Assembly (NCBI RefSeq): GCF_947301925.1 | Contig: NZ_CAMYUE010000007.1 | Coordinates: 1-64,000, forward strand | DNA from: an uncultured Ruminococcus sp. | GTDB lineage: Bacteria; Bacillota; Clostridia; Oscillospirales; Ruminococcaceae | Direction of reading: 5' to 3' | DNA: 64,000 bases | Part shown: piece by piece, positions 17,202-24,945 of the stretch | How positions within the stretch are numbered: position 1 is the first letter of the stretch | Layout: each line of letters opens with the position of its first letter | The notes under the pieces: generated by a model | Databases searched by the model: none | Told to the model about the DNA's origin: nothing | Seen by the model: only the letters and a program-made list of their open reading frames with translations | Program-made: the position numbers and the translations under genes

Positions 17202-17230
17202 TTGACAAACGCAGCTATGTGGTCTATAAT
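17202..17230 (+). promoter_or_regulatory. Perfect consensus promoter
   Basis: TTGACA (17202-17207), 17-nt spacer, TATAAT (17225-17230), immediately after the pfl terminator; drives the membrane protein gene at 17260. Confidence 0.85.
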
Positions 17231-17259
17231 TAAGAAAACAACTGCAAGGAGACATTACA

Positions 17260-17910
17260 ATGACGGAAACACTGAATAAAATAAGAGAACCCCTGAAGAT
17301 CACCAACAAGTCCATGTCTGTATTTGCTTCCTTCATGATGCTGGTGCTGGGAACAGCACTTGGCATATTTGCAAAATGGCTGGATAACCTTGAACTCAAC
17401 AGCGATATCTGGTGGCACAGGATCATAGAAAAGCTGGATCTGGGCAATGTATTCTCGGAAATGGCAATATGGCTGCTCATCGCGCTGGCGATCGCCGTTT
17501 ACAGCTTCCACCCGCTGAAAGCGGCCGTGAACGTATTCCTGTTCTTTGCGGGAATGTGCGCCTCCTACCACATATACACCATAATGTTCAGCGGCTTTGA
17601 CCCCTCGGACTATATGAAGCTCTGGTACGGCCTCACCGTAGCCTCGCCCTTCATAGGAGCCGTATGCTGGTACGCCAAGAGCAAGACTGCTCCCGCAATA
17701 GTAATATCCGCCCTGATAGTCTACATAATGGCGCGGTACTGCTTTAACATGGGAATGGTCTACTTCTCATTTCGCAGCGTGATATATACCCTTATCTTTG
17801 CAGGAGCTCTCACCGTTATATACCGCGGTCCCAGACAGGTGGCCATAGCCTTTGTCTCGGGAATGGTGCTGGCCTTCATAGACCCCCTGAGCCGCTTCAT
17901 ACAGATATAA
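17260..17910 (+). CDS. Polytopic membrane protein of unknown function
   Basis: 216 aa with six probable transmembrane segments (for example SVFASFMMLVLGTALGIFA, EMAIWLLIALAIAVYSF, AAVNVFLFFAGMCASY, TAPAIVISALIVYIMARYC, SVIYTLIFAGALTVIY, VAIAFVSGMVLAFI). No recognised domain or charged catalytic residues. AAGGAG precedes the ATG. Monocistronic, with its own consensus promoter and terminator. Confidence 0.8.
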   Translation: MTETLNKIREPLKITNKSMSVFASFMMLVLGTALGIFAKWLDNLELNSDIWWHRIIEKLDLGNVFSEMAIWLLIALAIAVYSFHPLKAAVNVFLFFAGMCASYHIYTIMFSGFDPSDYMKLWYGLTVASPFIGAVCWYAKSKTAPAIVISALIVYIMARYCFNMGMVYFSFRSVIYTLIFAGALTVIYRGPRQVAIAFVSGMVLAFIDPLSRFIQI

Positions 17911-17913
17911 GAC

Positions 17914-17945
17914 AAGCCCATGAGCCTAAACTCATGGGCTTTTTG
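17914..17945. terminator. Bidirectional terminator
   Basis: AAGCCCATGAG-CCTAAA-CTCATGGGCTT perfect 11-bp stem followed by T residues; lies between convergent genes ending at 17910 and 17948. Confidence 0.9.
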
Positions 17946-17947
17946 CA

Positions 17948-19606
17948 TTATGCAAGACTGTCGATATTGCCCAGCAGGAACTGCTGTATCTTCAGTGCGT
18001 CGTTGGCAGTAAGTCCCTCAACGGACTTGTCAACGTCGCCGTTTGCCTTACCATGCTCGGTGAGCACATGACCGATACCGTATCTGTCGGGATTGGCCAG
18101 AGCCTGAAGGATAAGGATAGCGTCTGCCAGATCTACTCTTCCGTCGCAGTTGGTATCGCCGGGCATAAGCTGCTCAGGAGGAGCTGCAGTGGTGGTGGTT
18201 GTAGTTGTTGTTGTGGTAGTAGTTGTGGTAGTCGTCGTAGTAGTTGTTGTAACTGCTGCGGGCTGAGACTTGCTTATTACGACTTTATTGGCAAAATTCC
18301 CCTGGGAGTCGCTGATGGTCTTTACCTTATTGGCCAGGCAGATCACGCCTCCCTCGGGAGTAACTATCTCACAGTCGTAGAGCTCTATATCATTGAAATT
18401 GCCAATAGCCTCCTTGTCTTTGCTGGTGGCAGTAACATCTGAATTGACGATATCCAGAGTCGCACGTTTATCCAATCCCCAGATAGCCCATGACTGCGCG
18501 TCAACATTCAGGTCTGCGTCCTTTATTGTAATTGCCGCTGTTGCGCTGATGCCTGCTTCTCCTGCCAAAACAGTGAGCTTTCCGTTAGTTGTCAGTATCA
18601 TATTGTAATGATTGTCGATGAACCATGTATTTACACAGGAAACAATGACGTCGGAAGCCGTGGTAACTGTCAGGTTCGGTATATAACTCTGGATGACAGC
18701 ATAGCTCTTGGCGGTCTGGAAATTGCCGTTTATAGTAAGGGTTTTGGTGTTTTCATCGTATGTAAAAATACCGTCGCCCAGTATATCGGCCTTGTTGGAA
18801 TCGTATACCTTCTGGTCAACGATCTGGAGATCGTAGAATCTTTCTATGAGTACATCATGGACCTTGTTTTTTTCGCTGTCCAGAATGGAGCCGTCTTCAT
18901 TTACAAGGACCGTTCTCTCGCTTGCGGTAGGATCGATAGGCTCGCAGCCCTCAAACTTCAGTTTCTTATTAAAGCCCGTGATAGCAGGCAACTGCTTGTT
19001 GCTCTCATTCTTGGCGATAACGTGTGAGTCAATGATCTCAAGAGTACACTTGTGCTGTAAAGTAGTATAATCAACATCTGTACCGCCTATAGCTGCCGCA
19101 GCGCGATCAACATTGGTAGTCACTGCGTTGAGCTTTGCGTTCTTTAAAGTCAGCTTACAATCGTTGACCGAGATAGTTCTTATACCGCCTTCCAGAGTAA
19201 GGACGCCGGGGCCTGTGATAGTAGTATCCTTAAAGATCGACAGTACCGGATTTACATAGGGCTGGGTCAGGGTGGAGTCCTTTTCAACGTAGATAGTCAG
19301 ATCCTGGATACCGTCGTTTTTGAGCAGGATAGTAGGCATCTTGGTCTTACATTCAATGTCGCCTCTTATGGTCATGGTATTTGTTTTTGCATCATAGCTG
19401 AAATTGCCGTCTCCCATGATATCAGCAGCATTTTCGCTTGTGACCTTGGTTCCGCACAGATACAGCCAGTATTCCTCTACTGCATTAGCCTCCAGCGGAT
19501 TTGCAGGCATGAATGTGAATGTCACCGCAAGCATGAGCATTGCTGTCATCGCACACTTCAGACGCTTAATCAGCGTTCTGTTTTCAGTTGATCTTGTTCC
19601 TTTCAT
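17948..19606 (-). CDS. Secreted dockerin protein with two beta-helix-like repeats
   Basis: 552 aa. A long signal peptide (about 42 residues, hydrophobic core MTAMLMLAVTFTFMP) is followed by two homologous blocks of about 170-210 residues; each begins with a short segment then ADI(M/L)GDG(N/I)F(S/T)YD and T(M/L)TI(R/N)G, with repeating short beta strands (TLEGGIRTISVNDCKLTLKN) suggesting a parallel beta-solenoid. A run of about 22 Thr links to a C-terminal dockerin: GDTNCDGRVDLADAILILQA and GDVDKSVEGLTANDALKIQQ, two Ca-binding half-sites. It should be displayed on a cellulosome; ligand or activity unknown. Expressed from the promoter at 19723-19752 with an upstream repeat array. Confidence 0.85.
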   Translation of the reverse strand: MKGTRSTENRTLIKRLKCAMTAMLMLAVTFTFMPANPLEANAVEEYWLYLCGTKVTSENAADIMGDGNFSYDAKTNTMTIRGDIECKTKMPTILLKNDGIQDLTIYVEKDSTLTQPYVNPVLSIFKDTTITGPGVLTLEGGIRTISVNDCKLTLKNAKLNAVTTNVDRAAAAIGGTDVDYTTLQHKCTLEIIDSHVIAKNESNKQLPAITGFNKKLKFEGCEPIDPTASERTVLVNEDGSILDSEKNKVHDVLIERFYDLQIVDQKVYDSNKADILGDGIFTYDENTKTLTINGNFQTAKSYAVIQSYIPNLTVTTASDVIVSCVNTWFIDNHYNMILTTNGKLTVLAGEAGISATAAITIKDADLNVDAQSWAIWGLDKRATLDIVNSDVTATSKDKEAIGNFNDIELYDCEIVTPEGGVICLANKVKTISDSQGNFANKVVISKSQPAAVTTTTTTTTTTTTTTTTTTTTTAAPPEQLMPGDTNCDGRVDLADAILILQALANPDRYGIGHVLTEHGKANGDVDKSVEGLTANDALKIQQFLLGNIDSLA

Positions 19607-19722
19607 AACACTACCTCATTTCAGATAAAATCAAAGAGCACTGCCTTCTCCTGCGGCTGCCCCCCATAAAAGCCTGTATACAGACTTCCGCAGGAGTTTT
19701 TCCGGCTGTGCTTTATGTATTA

Positions 19723-19752
19723 ATTATATCACGCTGTCAAAAAAACTGTCAA
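19723..19752 (-). promoter_or_regulatory. Promoter of the 552-aa dockerin gene
   Basis: Minus strand TTGACA (19752-19747), 18-nt spacer, TATAAT (19728-19723). The -35 box abuts the last copy of a direct-repeat array. Confidence 0.75.
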
Positions 19753-19806
19753 TGCAACTTACCCCCTCAAAAACGCAACTTACCCCCCTGAAAATGCAAC
19801 TTACCG
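19751..19806 (-). repeat. Three-copy direct repeat with 21-bp period, activator-like
   Basis: On the minus strand GGTAAGTTGC occurs three times, ending at 19754, 19775 and 19796 (the plus strand reads GCAACTTACC). The period is 21 bp, two helical turns, so all copies face the same side of the DNA. The promoter-proximal copy runs into the -35 box. Spacers are G-rich and differ between copies. Confidence 0.75.
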
Positions 19807-19862
19807 ATTATTTCGTTAATCGTTTCACAAACACCCGTAAAAACCGATTTTTCCACAAAAAC

Positions 19863-19884
19863 AGCCTGCACAAACGTGCAGGCT
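19863..19884 (-). terminator. Terminator of the LRR dockerin gene
   Basis: AGCCTGCAC-AAAC-GTGCAGGCT perfect 9-bp stem; minus-strand T-rich tail (GTTTTTG). Confidence 0.8.
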
Positions 19885-19899
19885 GCCTTTGATTTTTTA

Positions 19900-21132
19900 T
19901 TACAGATATTTTCTCTTGCCAAGCAGGTATTCCTGTATGGCAAGGGCGTCGTTGGCGGTAAGTCCCTCGGTGGACTTGTCAACGTCGCCGTTGACCTTGC
20001 CCTGCGAGGTCATATGCTTGGGGTCGGAGCCCTTCTCGCCGTACTTGTTGGGATTTGCCAGCGCCTGCATAATGAGGATAGCGTCTGCCAGCTCCACCTT
20101 TTCGTCGCAGTTGGTATCGCCCTTCTTGCCGTATTCGGGCGAAGCAGTGGTGGTTGTGGAAGCAGTGGGCACAGGTTTGGTAACAGTTGTGGTTGAAGTC
20201 CCGGCCGTAGTCGTGGTAGTCTTTTTGGTCGTTGTAGTGGTCTTAGCCGTAGTTGTGGTAGTCTTAGCCGTTGTTGTGGTAGTCTTTTTGGTCGTTGTAG
20301 TGGTCTTAGCCGTAGTTGTGGTAGTCTTTTTGGTCGTTGTTGTGGTCTTTGCCGTAGTTGTGGTGGTCTTTTTGGTTGTTGTGGTGGTCGTAGGCTTTGG
20401 GGTGGTAGTCGCGGACTTTGAGGTGGTGGTTGTTGTTACCACAGGCGGTGCGGAAGTAGTGGTGGTCACAAGGGTGTTCTCGTCTATGAGCTTGAACTTA
20501 TAGCCGTATATCTCCGCAAAGCTCTGGGCAGTAGAGCCCTCATAGCCTGCAATTATGGTATTTGCCGCGAAGCACATCATCTCCAGCTCGCACTCGGGAT
20601 TGAGCACGGTAACGATAAGGCTCTTCCTTTTGGTGATATTTTCAATATTGTACTTCAGCTTGAAGGCCGTCATGCCGATGTATTCAACGCTTTCGGGAAC
20701 GATCACATCGGTGAGCAGCGTATCCTCAAAGGCGCTGTCTTCTATCTCCGTAAGTGTTGACGGCAGACTTACACTCTCCAAGTTATTGCAGTCATAGAAG
20801 GCGCAGGACTCGATGACCTGTACTCCCTCTCCTATATGTACAGAGGTTATGGTCTTATTGCTCATAAAAGCCGAATCTCCGATGACCGTCACGGGCTTTC
20901 CCGCTACTGTTGAGGGAATATTTACCGCTCCCGAAAGGTCCTCATCTGCGAAAACAAGCTTTGCCGATGTTTCGTCTATCTCAAATGTCATTCCGTCTGT
21001 TACTGCTTCCGAGTCCTCGGCCGCAAAAACGCTGTACTCTCCCGCCCGCGGAGCCACGCTTACGGGAGCCATGCCCGAAGCACCGCATATAGCCATTGCG
21101 AGAGCTGCCGAGATCAGTTTGTTGAGTTTCAT
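19900..21132 (-). CDS. Secreted LRR_5 (BspA-type) dockerin protein
   Basis: 410 aa. Signal peptide (LISAALAMAICGASGMAPVS), then five to six BspA-like leucine-rich repeats in residues about 50-190, each with the I-x-x-x-A-F-x-x-C/T pattern (VTVIGDSAFMSNKTITSVHI, VIESCAFYDCNNLESVSLP). A long linker of repeated T-T-T-T-T-K-K and T-T-T-T-A-K units (about residues 215-320) connects to a dockerin with GDTNCDEKVELADAILIMQA and GDVDKSTEGLTANDALAIQE. LRR_5 domains usually bind proteins or surfaces, so an adhesion or scaffold role is likely. GGAGGT start site; own promoter at 21174-21202. Confidence 0.88.
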   Translation of the reverse strand: MKLNKLISAALAMAICGASGMAPVSVAPRAGEYSVFAAEDSEAVTDGMTFEIDETSAKLVFADEDLSGAVNIPSTVAGKPVTVIGDSAFMSNKTITSVHIGEGVQVIESCAFYDCNNLESVSLPSTLTEIEDSAFEDTLLTDVIVPESVEYIGMTAFKLKYNIENITKRKSLIVTVLNPECELEMMCFAANTIIAGYEGSTAQSFAEIYGYKFKLIDENTLVTTTTSAPPVVTTTTTSKSATTTPKPTTTTTTKKTTTTTAKTTTTTKKTTTTTAKTTTTTKKTTTTTAKTTTTTAKTTTTTKKTTTTTAGTSTTTVTKPVPTASTTTTASPEYGKKGDTNCDEKVELADAILIMQALANPNKYGEKGSDPKHMTSQGKVNGDVDKSTEGLTANDALAIQEYLLGKRKYL

Positions 21133-21173
21133 AGTTTACCTCCTTGAGATCATTTTTGCTGTAAAGCAATTAT

Positions 21174-21202
21174 ATTATACCGTATAATCCGGCATATGGC
21201 AA
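21174..21202 (-). promoter_or_regulatory. Promoter of the LRR dockerin gene
   Basis: Minus strand TTGCCA (21202-21197), 17-nt spacer, TATAAT (21179-21174). Confidence 0.75.
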
Positions 21203-21230
21203 GAGCCGCGCTGCTGCACGGCCCCTGATG

Positions 21231-21980
21231 TCAGTTCACGGAATTCTTCGCGTAGATCGAGAGTATCTGCGAAGCGTCTATGGCGTCCACCACGTTATCG
21301 CCGCTGACGTCGGCCTTTGCACGCTGCGAGGTGCTGAGAGTATAGGAGCGTCCCGACATAACGGAAGCGTACTCCGCCAGCACACGGGAGGCGTCAATGG
21401 CGTCCAGTCTGCCGTCGCTGTTCACATCGCCGAAGTCCTTTGCGCTGTAAGCCTCGGGGTGGTTCTCGCTTGTACCTATGAAGTACTGCGTCCAGTATAC
21501 CCTGCCTCCCGACACAGTCACGCCCACGCCTATGTACTGATAGTTGGCGCTGAGGATATTGTTCCTGTGAGCTTCGGAGTTCATCCAGCCGTTCATTACC
21601 GATGCTGGCGAATTCTGACCGTAGGCGATATTCTCGCCCAGACGATTCCAGCCTATGCCCAGATCGTCGCAGACAGTAGATATACCGCGGCCGTCGGGAC
21701 GTACATGATCCCACTTGACAGCGGACTCCCTGGCACGGATATTGGCGGCGTAGTTTAGCTTGGGAAACATTTTCAGCTCCCGCAGGCCTCTCTTGCTCCT
21801 CTCCTGATTTACCAGCTTTACCACCTCGGCGGCAAAGCCGTTGGTATCTGCGGCTGAAATGCCTACAGTCTCCTCCACAGGCGAGACCATAGGATCGACG
21901 GAAGCAGCAGAGACTCCCGCGGATATAAGGGAAGCTCCCGATATAAGTGCAGCGTACAGTAAAGCGATAAGTTTTTTCAT
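21231..21980 (-). CDS. Secreted CAP-domain (SCP/PR1) dockerin protein
   Basis: 249 aa from ATG 21980, chosen for its GGAGGT site 6 nt upstream over an ORF start at 22010. Signal peptide MKKLIALLYAALISGASLIS. CAP domain (about residues 50-170): VVKLVNQERSKRGLRELKMF, WDHVRPDGRGISTV, LGENIAYGQNSPASVMNGWM, SEAHRNNILSANYQYIGVGV, with the conserved His and Glu of the CAP cavity. The C-terminus is a dockerin-like EF-hand pair: DVNSDGRLDAIDASRVLAEY and DVSGDNVVDAIDASQILSIY. CAP proteins have diverse, mostly unsettled roles. Promoter at 22055-22083. Confidence 0.88.
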   Translation of the reverse strand: MKKLIALLYAALISGASLISAGVSAASVDPMVSPVEETVGISAADTNGFAAEVVKLVNQERSKRGLRELKMFPKLNYAANIRARESAVKWDHVRPDGRGISTVCDDLGIGWNRLGENIAYGQNSPASVMNGWMNSEAHRNNILSANYQYIGVGVTVSGGRVYWTQYFIGTSENHPEAYSAKDFGDVNSDGRLDAIDASRVLAEYASVMSGRSYTLSTSQRAKADVSGDNVVDAIDASQILSIYAKNSVN

Positions 21981-22054
21981 AATGATACCTCCGTAAAGCA
22001 AAAGCAGCATAAGCTGCTGTGTATATAGACGATAGTAAAATAATTCTTTGATTT

Positions 22055-22083
22055 ATTATAGCATATAGCACTGTACAAGTCAA
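22055..22083 (-). promoter_or_regulatory. Promoter of the CAP dockerin gene
   Basis: Minus strand TTGACT (22083-22078), 17-nt spacer, TATAAT (22060-22055). Confidence 0.75.
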
Positions 22084-22148
22084 CAATCAGCGCTGAAATA
22101 CAACATTTCCCACAAAGAGCAGTAATACCAGTCGGCACAATATACAAA

Positions 22149-22172
22149 GGACCGCACCCAAAGGTACGGTCC
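22149..22172 (-). terminator. Terminator of rplJL
   Basis: GGACCGCACC-CAAA-GGTACGGTCC: 10-bp stem with one mismatch, 28 bp past rplL; minus-strand tail TTTGT. Confidence 0.7.
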
Positions 22173-22200
22173 CCGTCTGAAAACATCAAAGTAATAAAAA

Positions 22201-22575
22201 TTACTTGATCTCGATTGTAGCGCCAGCCTCTTCAAACTTAGCCTTAAGCTCGTTAGCCTCAGCCTCGGAAACGCCTTCCTTGATAGCCTTAGGAGCAGAC
22301 TCAACTACTTCCTTAGCCTCCTTGAGGCCAAGACCGAGAACTTCCTTAGCAACCTTGATAACAGCCATCTTAGCGTCACCGAAGGAAGCAAGGATTACGT
22401 CGAACTCAGTCTTTGCAGCAGCAGCGCCGCCTGCAGCACCGCCAGCAGCAGGAGCAGCAGCGATAGCAGCTGTTACACCGAATTCCTCCTGGATTGCGTC
22501 AACGAGCTCGGAAAGCTCGAGAACTGAAAGAGTCTTGATATCTTCAACGAATTTTGTGATCTTCTCAGAAGCCAT
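22201..22575 (-). CDS. rplL: 50S ribosomal protein L7/L12
   Basis: 124 aa from ATG 22575 behind AAAGGAG; the ORF extends to 22638 without a site. N-terminal dimerisation part [20 protein letters not shown], an Ala/Gly-rich hinge ([17 protein letters not shown]) and the factor-binding domain [20 protein letters not shown] with [20 protein letters not shown]. Second gene of the rplJL operon, controlled through the L10 leader. Confidence 0.97.
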   Translation of the reverse strand: MASEKITKFVEDIKTLSVLELSELVDAIQEEFGVTAAIAAAPAAGGAAGGAAAAKTEFDVILASFGDAKMAVIKVAKEVLGLGLKEAKEVVESAPKAIKEGVSEAEANELKAKFEEAGATIEIK

Positions 22576-22674
22576 GATAATAATCTCCTTTTTAATAATA
22601 TTTGCCCTTGTGGGCCGTAGATTTAAGCTGCGGAGCATCTCTCCGCAAATGTGTGGTGAAGGTTCAGGCAGCTA

Positions 22675-23190
22675 TCAAGCAGCTTCCTCTTCCTTCTTCT
22701 TGTCTGCAACAGCGTTGAGTGTAGCTGCCAGCTTCTGAAGGGGACCCTGCAGAGAGCCAACGAGCTGTGCGAGAAGGGTATCCTTTGAAGGGATCTTGGA
22801 AAGAGCAACAACTCCTGCCTGATCGTAAACCTCACCCTCAACGTAGCCAGCCTTGAGATTGAACTTGTCGTCACCTGCCTTCTCAGCGAACTTACCGAGA
22901 ATTCTTGCGGGAGCAGTCTGATCGTCGTTTGAAACAGCGAGAGCAGTTGTACCGTTGAGAGCCTCTTCAAAGCCCTCGATACCGCATTCCTTGAAAGCAC
23001 GGAGAAGCATGGTGTTCTTCTCTACGAAGTAGTTGACGCCGGCCTCACGAAGCTCCTTTCTGAGCTTGGTATCCTCCTCAACGGTGATACCCTTGTAGTC
23101 AACGAGAACGCCTGAAACGGAGTTCTTGATGATCTCGGTGAGCTTCTCGACCTTAGCCTTCTTTGCTTCGAGAACTGCATTGCTTGGCAT
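22675..23190 (-). CDS. rplJ: 50S ribosomal protein L10
   Basis: 171 aa. AKVEKLTEIIKNSVSGVLVD-YKGITVEE and FVEKNTMLLRAFKECGIEGF are typical L10. It forms the base of the ribosomal stalk to which L7/L12 dimers attach, and as the L10(L7/L12) complex represses its own mRNA by binding the leader upstream. GGAGGTG start site; rplL follows about 100 bp downstream. Confidence 0.97.
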   Translation of the reverse strand: MPSNAVLEAKKAKVEKLTEIIKNSVSGVLVDYKGITVEEDTKLRKELREAGVNYFVEKNTMLLRAFKECGIEGFEEALNGTTALAVSNDDQTAPARILGKFAEKAGDDKFNLKAGYVEGEVYDQAGVVALSKIPSKDTLLAQLVGSLQGPLQKLAATLNAVADKKKEEEAA

Positions 23191-23234
23191 AGTGTGTATT
23201 CACCTCCGAATGATTTATGATCGTATTCAGAGAG

Positions 23235-23367
23235 CAATAAAAAAGCCCATTCCGACAGCGCAGAATGGACAATGATAATTCTATCAATTGCTATTCCTCG
23301 GCGGGACTTACTGAGCGTGAGCTCTGCCAGCTGTCTTTAGAATACGATATATACTGTTTTTCACAGC
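23235..23367 (-). ncRNA. Ribosomal protein L10 leader
   Basis: The transcribed leader of rplJL holds the conserved block AAGACAGCTGGCAGAGCTCA, a kink-turn-like CAGTAAGTCCCGCCGAGG (the CCGCCGAGG element is diagnostic of the Firmicutes L10 leader) and ends in a terminator hairpin CCATTC/GAATGG with a minus-strand T-run (23241-23268). It mediates feedback by L10(L7/L12). Confidence 0.85.
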
Positions 23368-23373
23368 TTGATT

Positions 23374-23402
23374 ATTATACCACACTATTCTGGCTTTGTC
23401 AA
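23374..23402 (-). promoter_or_regulatory. Perfect consensus promoter of rplJL
   Basis: Minus strand TTGACA (23402-23397), 17-nt spacer, TATAAT (23379-23374). From 23403 to 23560 nothing else is recognisable. Confidence 0.85.
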
Positions 23403-23568
23403 GCACTTTTTCCGATTTTTTGCAAAAAACTCTTTCTATGCCCGCCTTGCCTGTTTTTTTATTGTATGATACAATTATTTCTGTTACACTTTCCCCTTCA
23501 GTTTTGAGATTACTCTATGAAAGCGGAAATGCGCATTACCGATTTTTACATACAAGGAAGGAGCAGCC

Positions 23569-23654
23569 ATGACAGACAATGAATACCGCAGGCTCCTGAA
23601 GAAACTGTCCCGAAGGAAACGGTATGGGAGGAATATGCCGAAAATATCAAATAA
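23569..23654 (+). pseudogene. Very short reading frame, probably frameshifted
   Basis: ATG 23569 follows a good AAGGAAGGAG site. As read, the frame is 54 codons (to 23733), runs through a strong terminator and into the convergent gene, and is basic and unlike a protein. Assuming one lost base after codon 13-14 gives MTDNEYRRLLKKLS followed by PKETVWEEYAENIK and a TAA at 23652, just before the terminator, which looks like a natural 28-aa product. It could be a remnant of a larger gene. No family recognised. Confidence 0.35.
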
Positions 23655-23662
23655 TCAGCAGA

Positions 23663-23690
23663 AAAGGCGGCCTGAGCCGCCTTTTTTTCA
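23663..23690 (+). terminator. Terminator
   Basis: AAGGCGGC-CTGA-GCCGCCTT stem followed by seven T residues, just past the short frame at 23569; also overlaps the stop of the convergent membrane protein gene. Confidence 0.85.
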
Positions 23691-24332
23691 TTCTACTATA
23701 TCCGATATCATCTTGCCGCCCTTTTCGGCATAGAGCACGGGGAAGTAATTGCCTACGGACACCCTCTTGTTCATGAAGGTATGCTTGCCGTAATGCAGCT
23801 GTCCGTGGCTGTCCGTGAAGTTATAGTCGCAGATATAATTGGTAAAGCCCGAATTGTCCTGCCTTACGACCACATTGGTTATGGTAGCCTGTCCATGCTG
23901 ACCGTTCTTTATAAGGAAGCCCTGAACGTTTCTCTTTCTCAGAAGCATGATAACGACAACAAGTCCCACCAGTGCCGATGCAGCCGCGCCGCCGTACAGA
24001 GCTATGAGACCTATCTTGTCGGGCTTTCTGTATACCTCGAATGGATTGCTCTCATAGACATAGCACTGATAATGTGCTCCCACAAAGGTATTGCTGCTTC
24101 CTACTCCGTTTGATATGCTGGCGTTTATGGTCTTGCCCTCGCTGTTGACGTAGTCAACGTTTGCACTGACGTGCTTGCCTGCCTTGACATAGTCCGTAAC
24201 GACGCAGTCCGTGAGCACTCCGCCGTCAGGCGGCGTCATTGCGTTTTTGGCAGCGAAAATGAGCGTTGCGGGCAATAGCAGTATAAGCAAAAATCCCACA
24301 AAGATCGGTACTCCGACAGACATTTTTTTCAT
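23688..24332 (-). CDS. DUF3592-like membrane protein
   Basis: 214 aa, two transmembrane segments (VGVPIFVGFLLILLLPATLIF near the start; LYGGAAASALVGLVVVIMLL in the middle) flanking an extracytoplasmic beta-rich domain (VVTDYVKAGKHVSANVDYVN), with a second similar domain after the second segment (GQATITNVVVRQDNSGFTNY). The pattern resembles DUF3592 proteins, of unknown function. GGGGGAAA start site and its own promoter. A smaller protein of similar style is encoded at 24493-24945. Confidence 0.7.
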   Translation of the reverse strand: MKKMSVGVPIFVGFLLILLLPATLIFAAKNAMTPPDGGVLTDCVVTDYVKAGKHVSANVDYVNSEGKTINASISNGVGSSNTFVGAHYQCYVYESNPFEVYRKPDKIGLIALYGGAAASALVGLVVVIMLLRKRNVQGFLIKNGQHGQATITNVVVRQDNSGFTNYICDYNFTDSHGQLHYGKHTFMNKRVSVGNYFPVLYAEKGGKMISDIVE

Positions 24333-24394
24333 AACAGTTTCCCCCTAAAATAATAAAAATCAATTCACCCGGGAACGGCCGGGTTTATGTATAT

Positions 24395-24423
24395 ATAATA
24401 CATCATTCTACAGCTTTTGTCAA
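24395..24423 (-). promoter_or_regulatory. Promoter of the DUF3592-like gene
   Basis: Minus strand TTGACA (24423-24418), 17-nt spacer, TATTAT (24400-24395). Confidence 0.75.
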
Positions 24424-24459
24424 TATATATTATACGATTTGACCTGCCTGCGGCAAAAA

Positions 24460-24483
24460 ACGCACAGGGATATCCCTGTGCGT
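24460..24483 (-). terminator. Terminator of the transketolase operon
   Basis: Perfect 24-bp palindrome ACGCACAGGGATATCCCTGT-GCGT, followed on the minus strand by six T residues. Confidence 0.85.
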
Positions 24484-24492
24484 CCTTATGAA

Positions 24493-24945
24493 CTAAATAT
24501 CAAAGTATTCCGGGTTTTCTTTGCCGAAGCGCGTGAAGCTTTTCTTTCCTCCCAGTATCAGCAGAGTGCCGATGATCGCCATAGGAAATGTAACACCGGC
24601 TATGAGAAGGATAGGGCCGACCCATTCACGGGTAGCTATCCTCTGCTTGAACTCACTGTCAATAAACAGATAGCCTTCATACTCCTCGCCCACAACAGGC
24701 TCCTTCAGAGTGCGCCTTTTCATGGGGACTTCCTTTACCTCGTTCAGCTCGTTGGTATACTCAGCGAAAAATCTGCCGTCACGTTCGTCTGAAACGGTAT
24801 AGGTCACGAGCTTGCCTTTTTTATTGATCCGCAGTTCATCGGATACCAGCGATGTCATAATAACAAGGTAGATACCAACAAGGAGCACACCGAAAAGGAT
24901 CAGTACAGCTCCGCTTATCCTGAATACCTTCTTCTGAACGTCCAT
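24493..24945 (-). CDS. Small membrane protein, unknown function
   Basis: 150 aa with two transmembrane segments (about 10-32 AVLILFGVLLVGIYLVIMTS and 110-132 ILLIAGVTFPMAIIGTLLIL) around a charged beta-rich domain containing YTVSDERDGRFFAEYTNELN. Layout resembles DUF3592 proteins but I would not assign it. Its ATG overlaps the stop of the transketolase C-terminal subunit gene (TAATG), so the two are translated in series. Confidence 0.7.
   Translation of the reverse strand: MDVQKKVFRISGAVLILFGVLLVGIYLVIMTSLVSDELRINKKGKLVTYTVSDERDGRFFAEYTNELNEVKEVPMKRRTLKEPVVGEEYEGYLFIDSEFKQRIATREWVGPILLIAGVTFPMAIIGTLLILGGKKSFTRFGKENPEYFDI

Noticed and set aside
19751..19806. CRISPR array
   Set aside because: Only three copies of a 10-11-bp repeat with 10-bp spacers, no cas genes, and direct overlap with a promoter.
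19889..20503. Val-rich plus-strand frame across the Thr-linker region
   Set aside because: The VVVVV runs are simply the reverse of the ACN-repeat Thr linker of the LRR dockerin protein.
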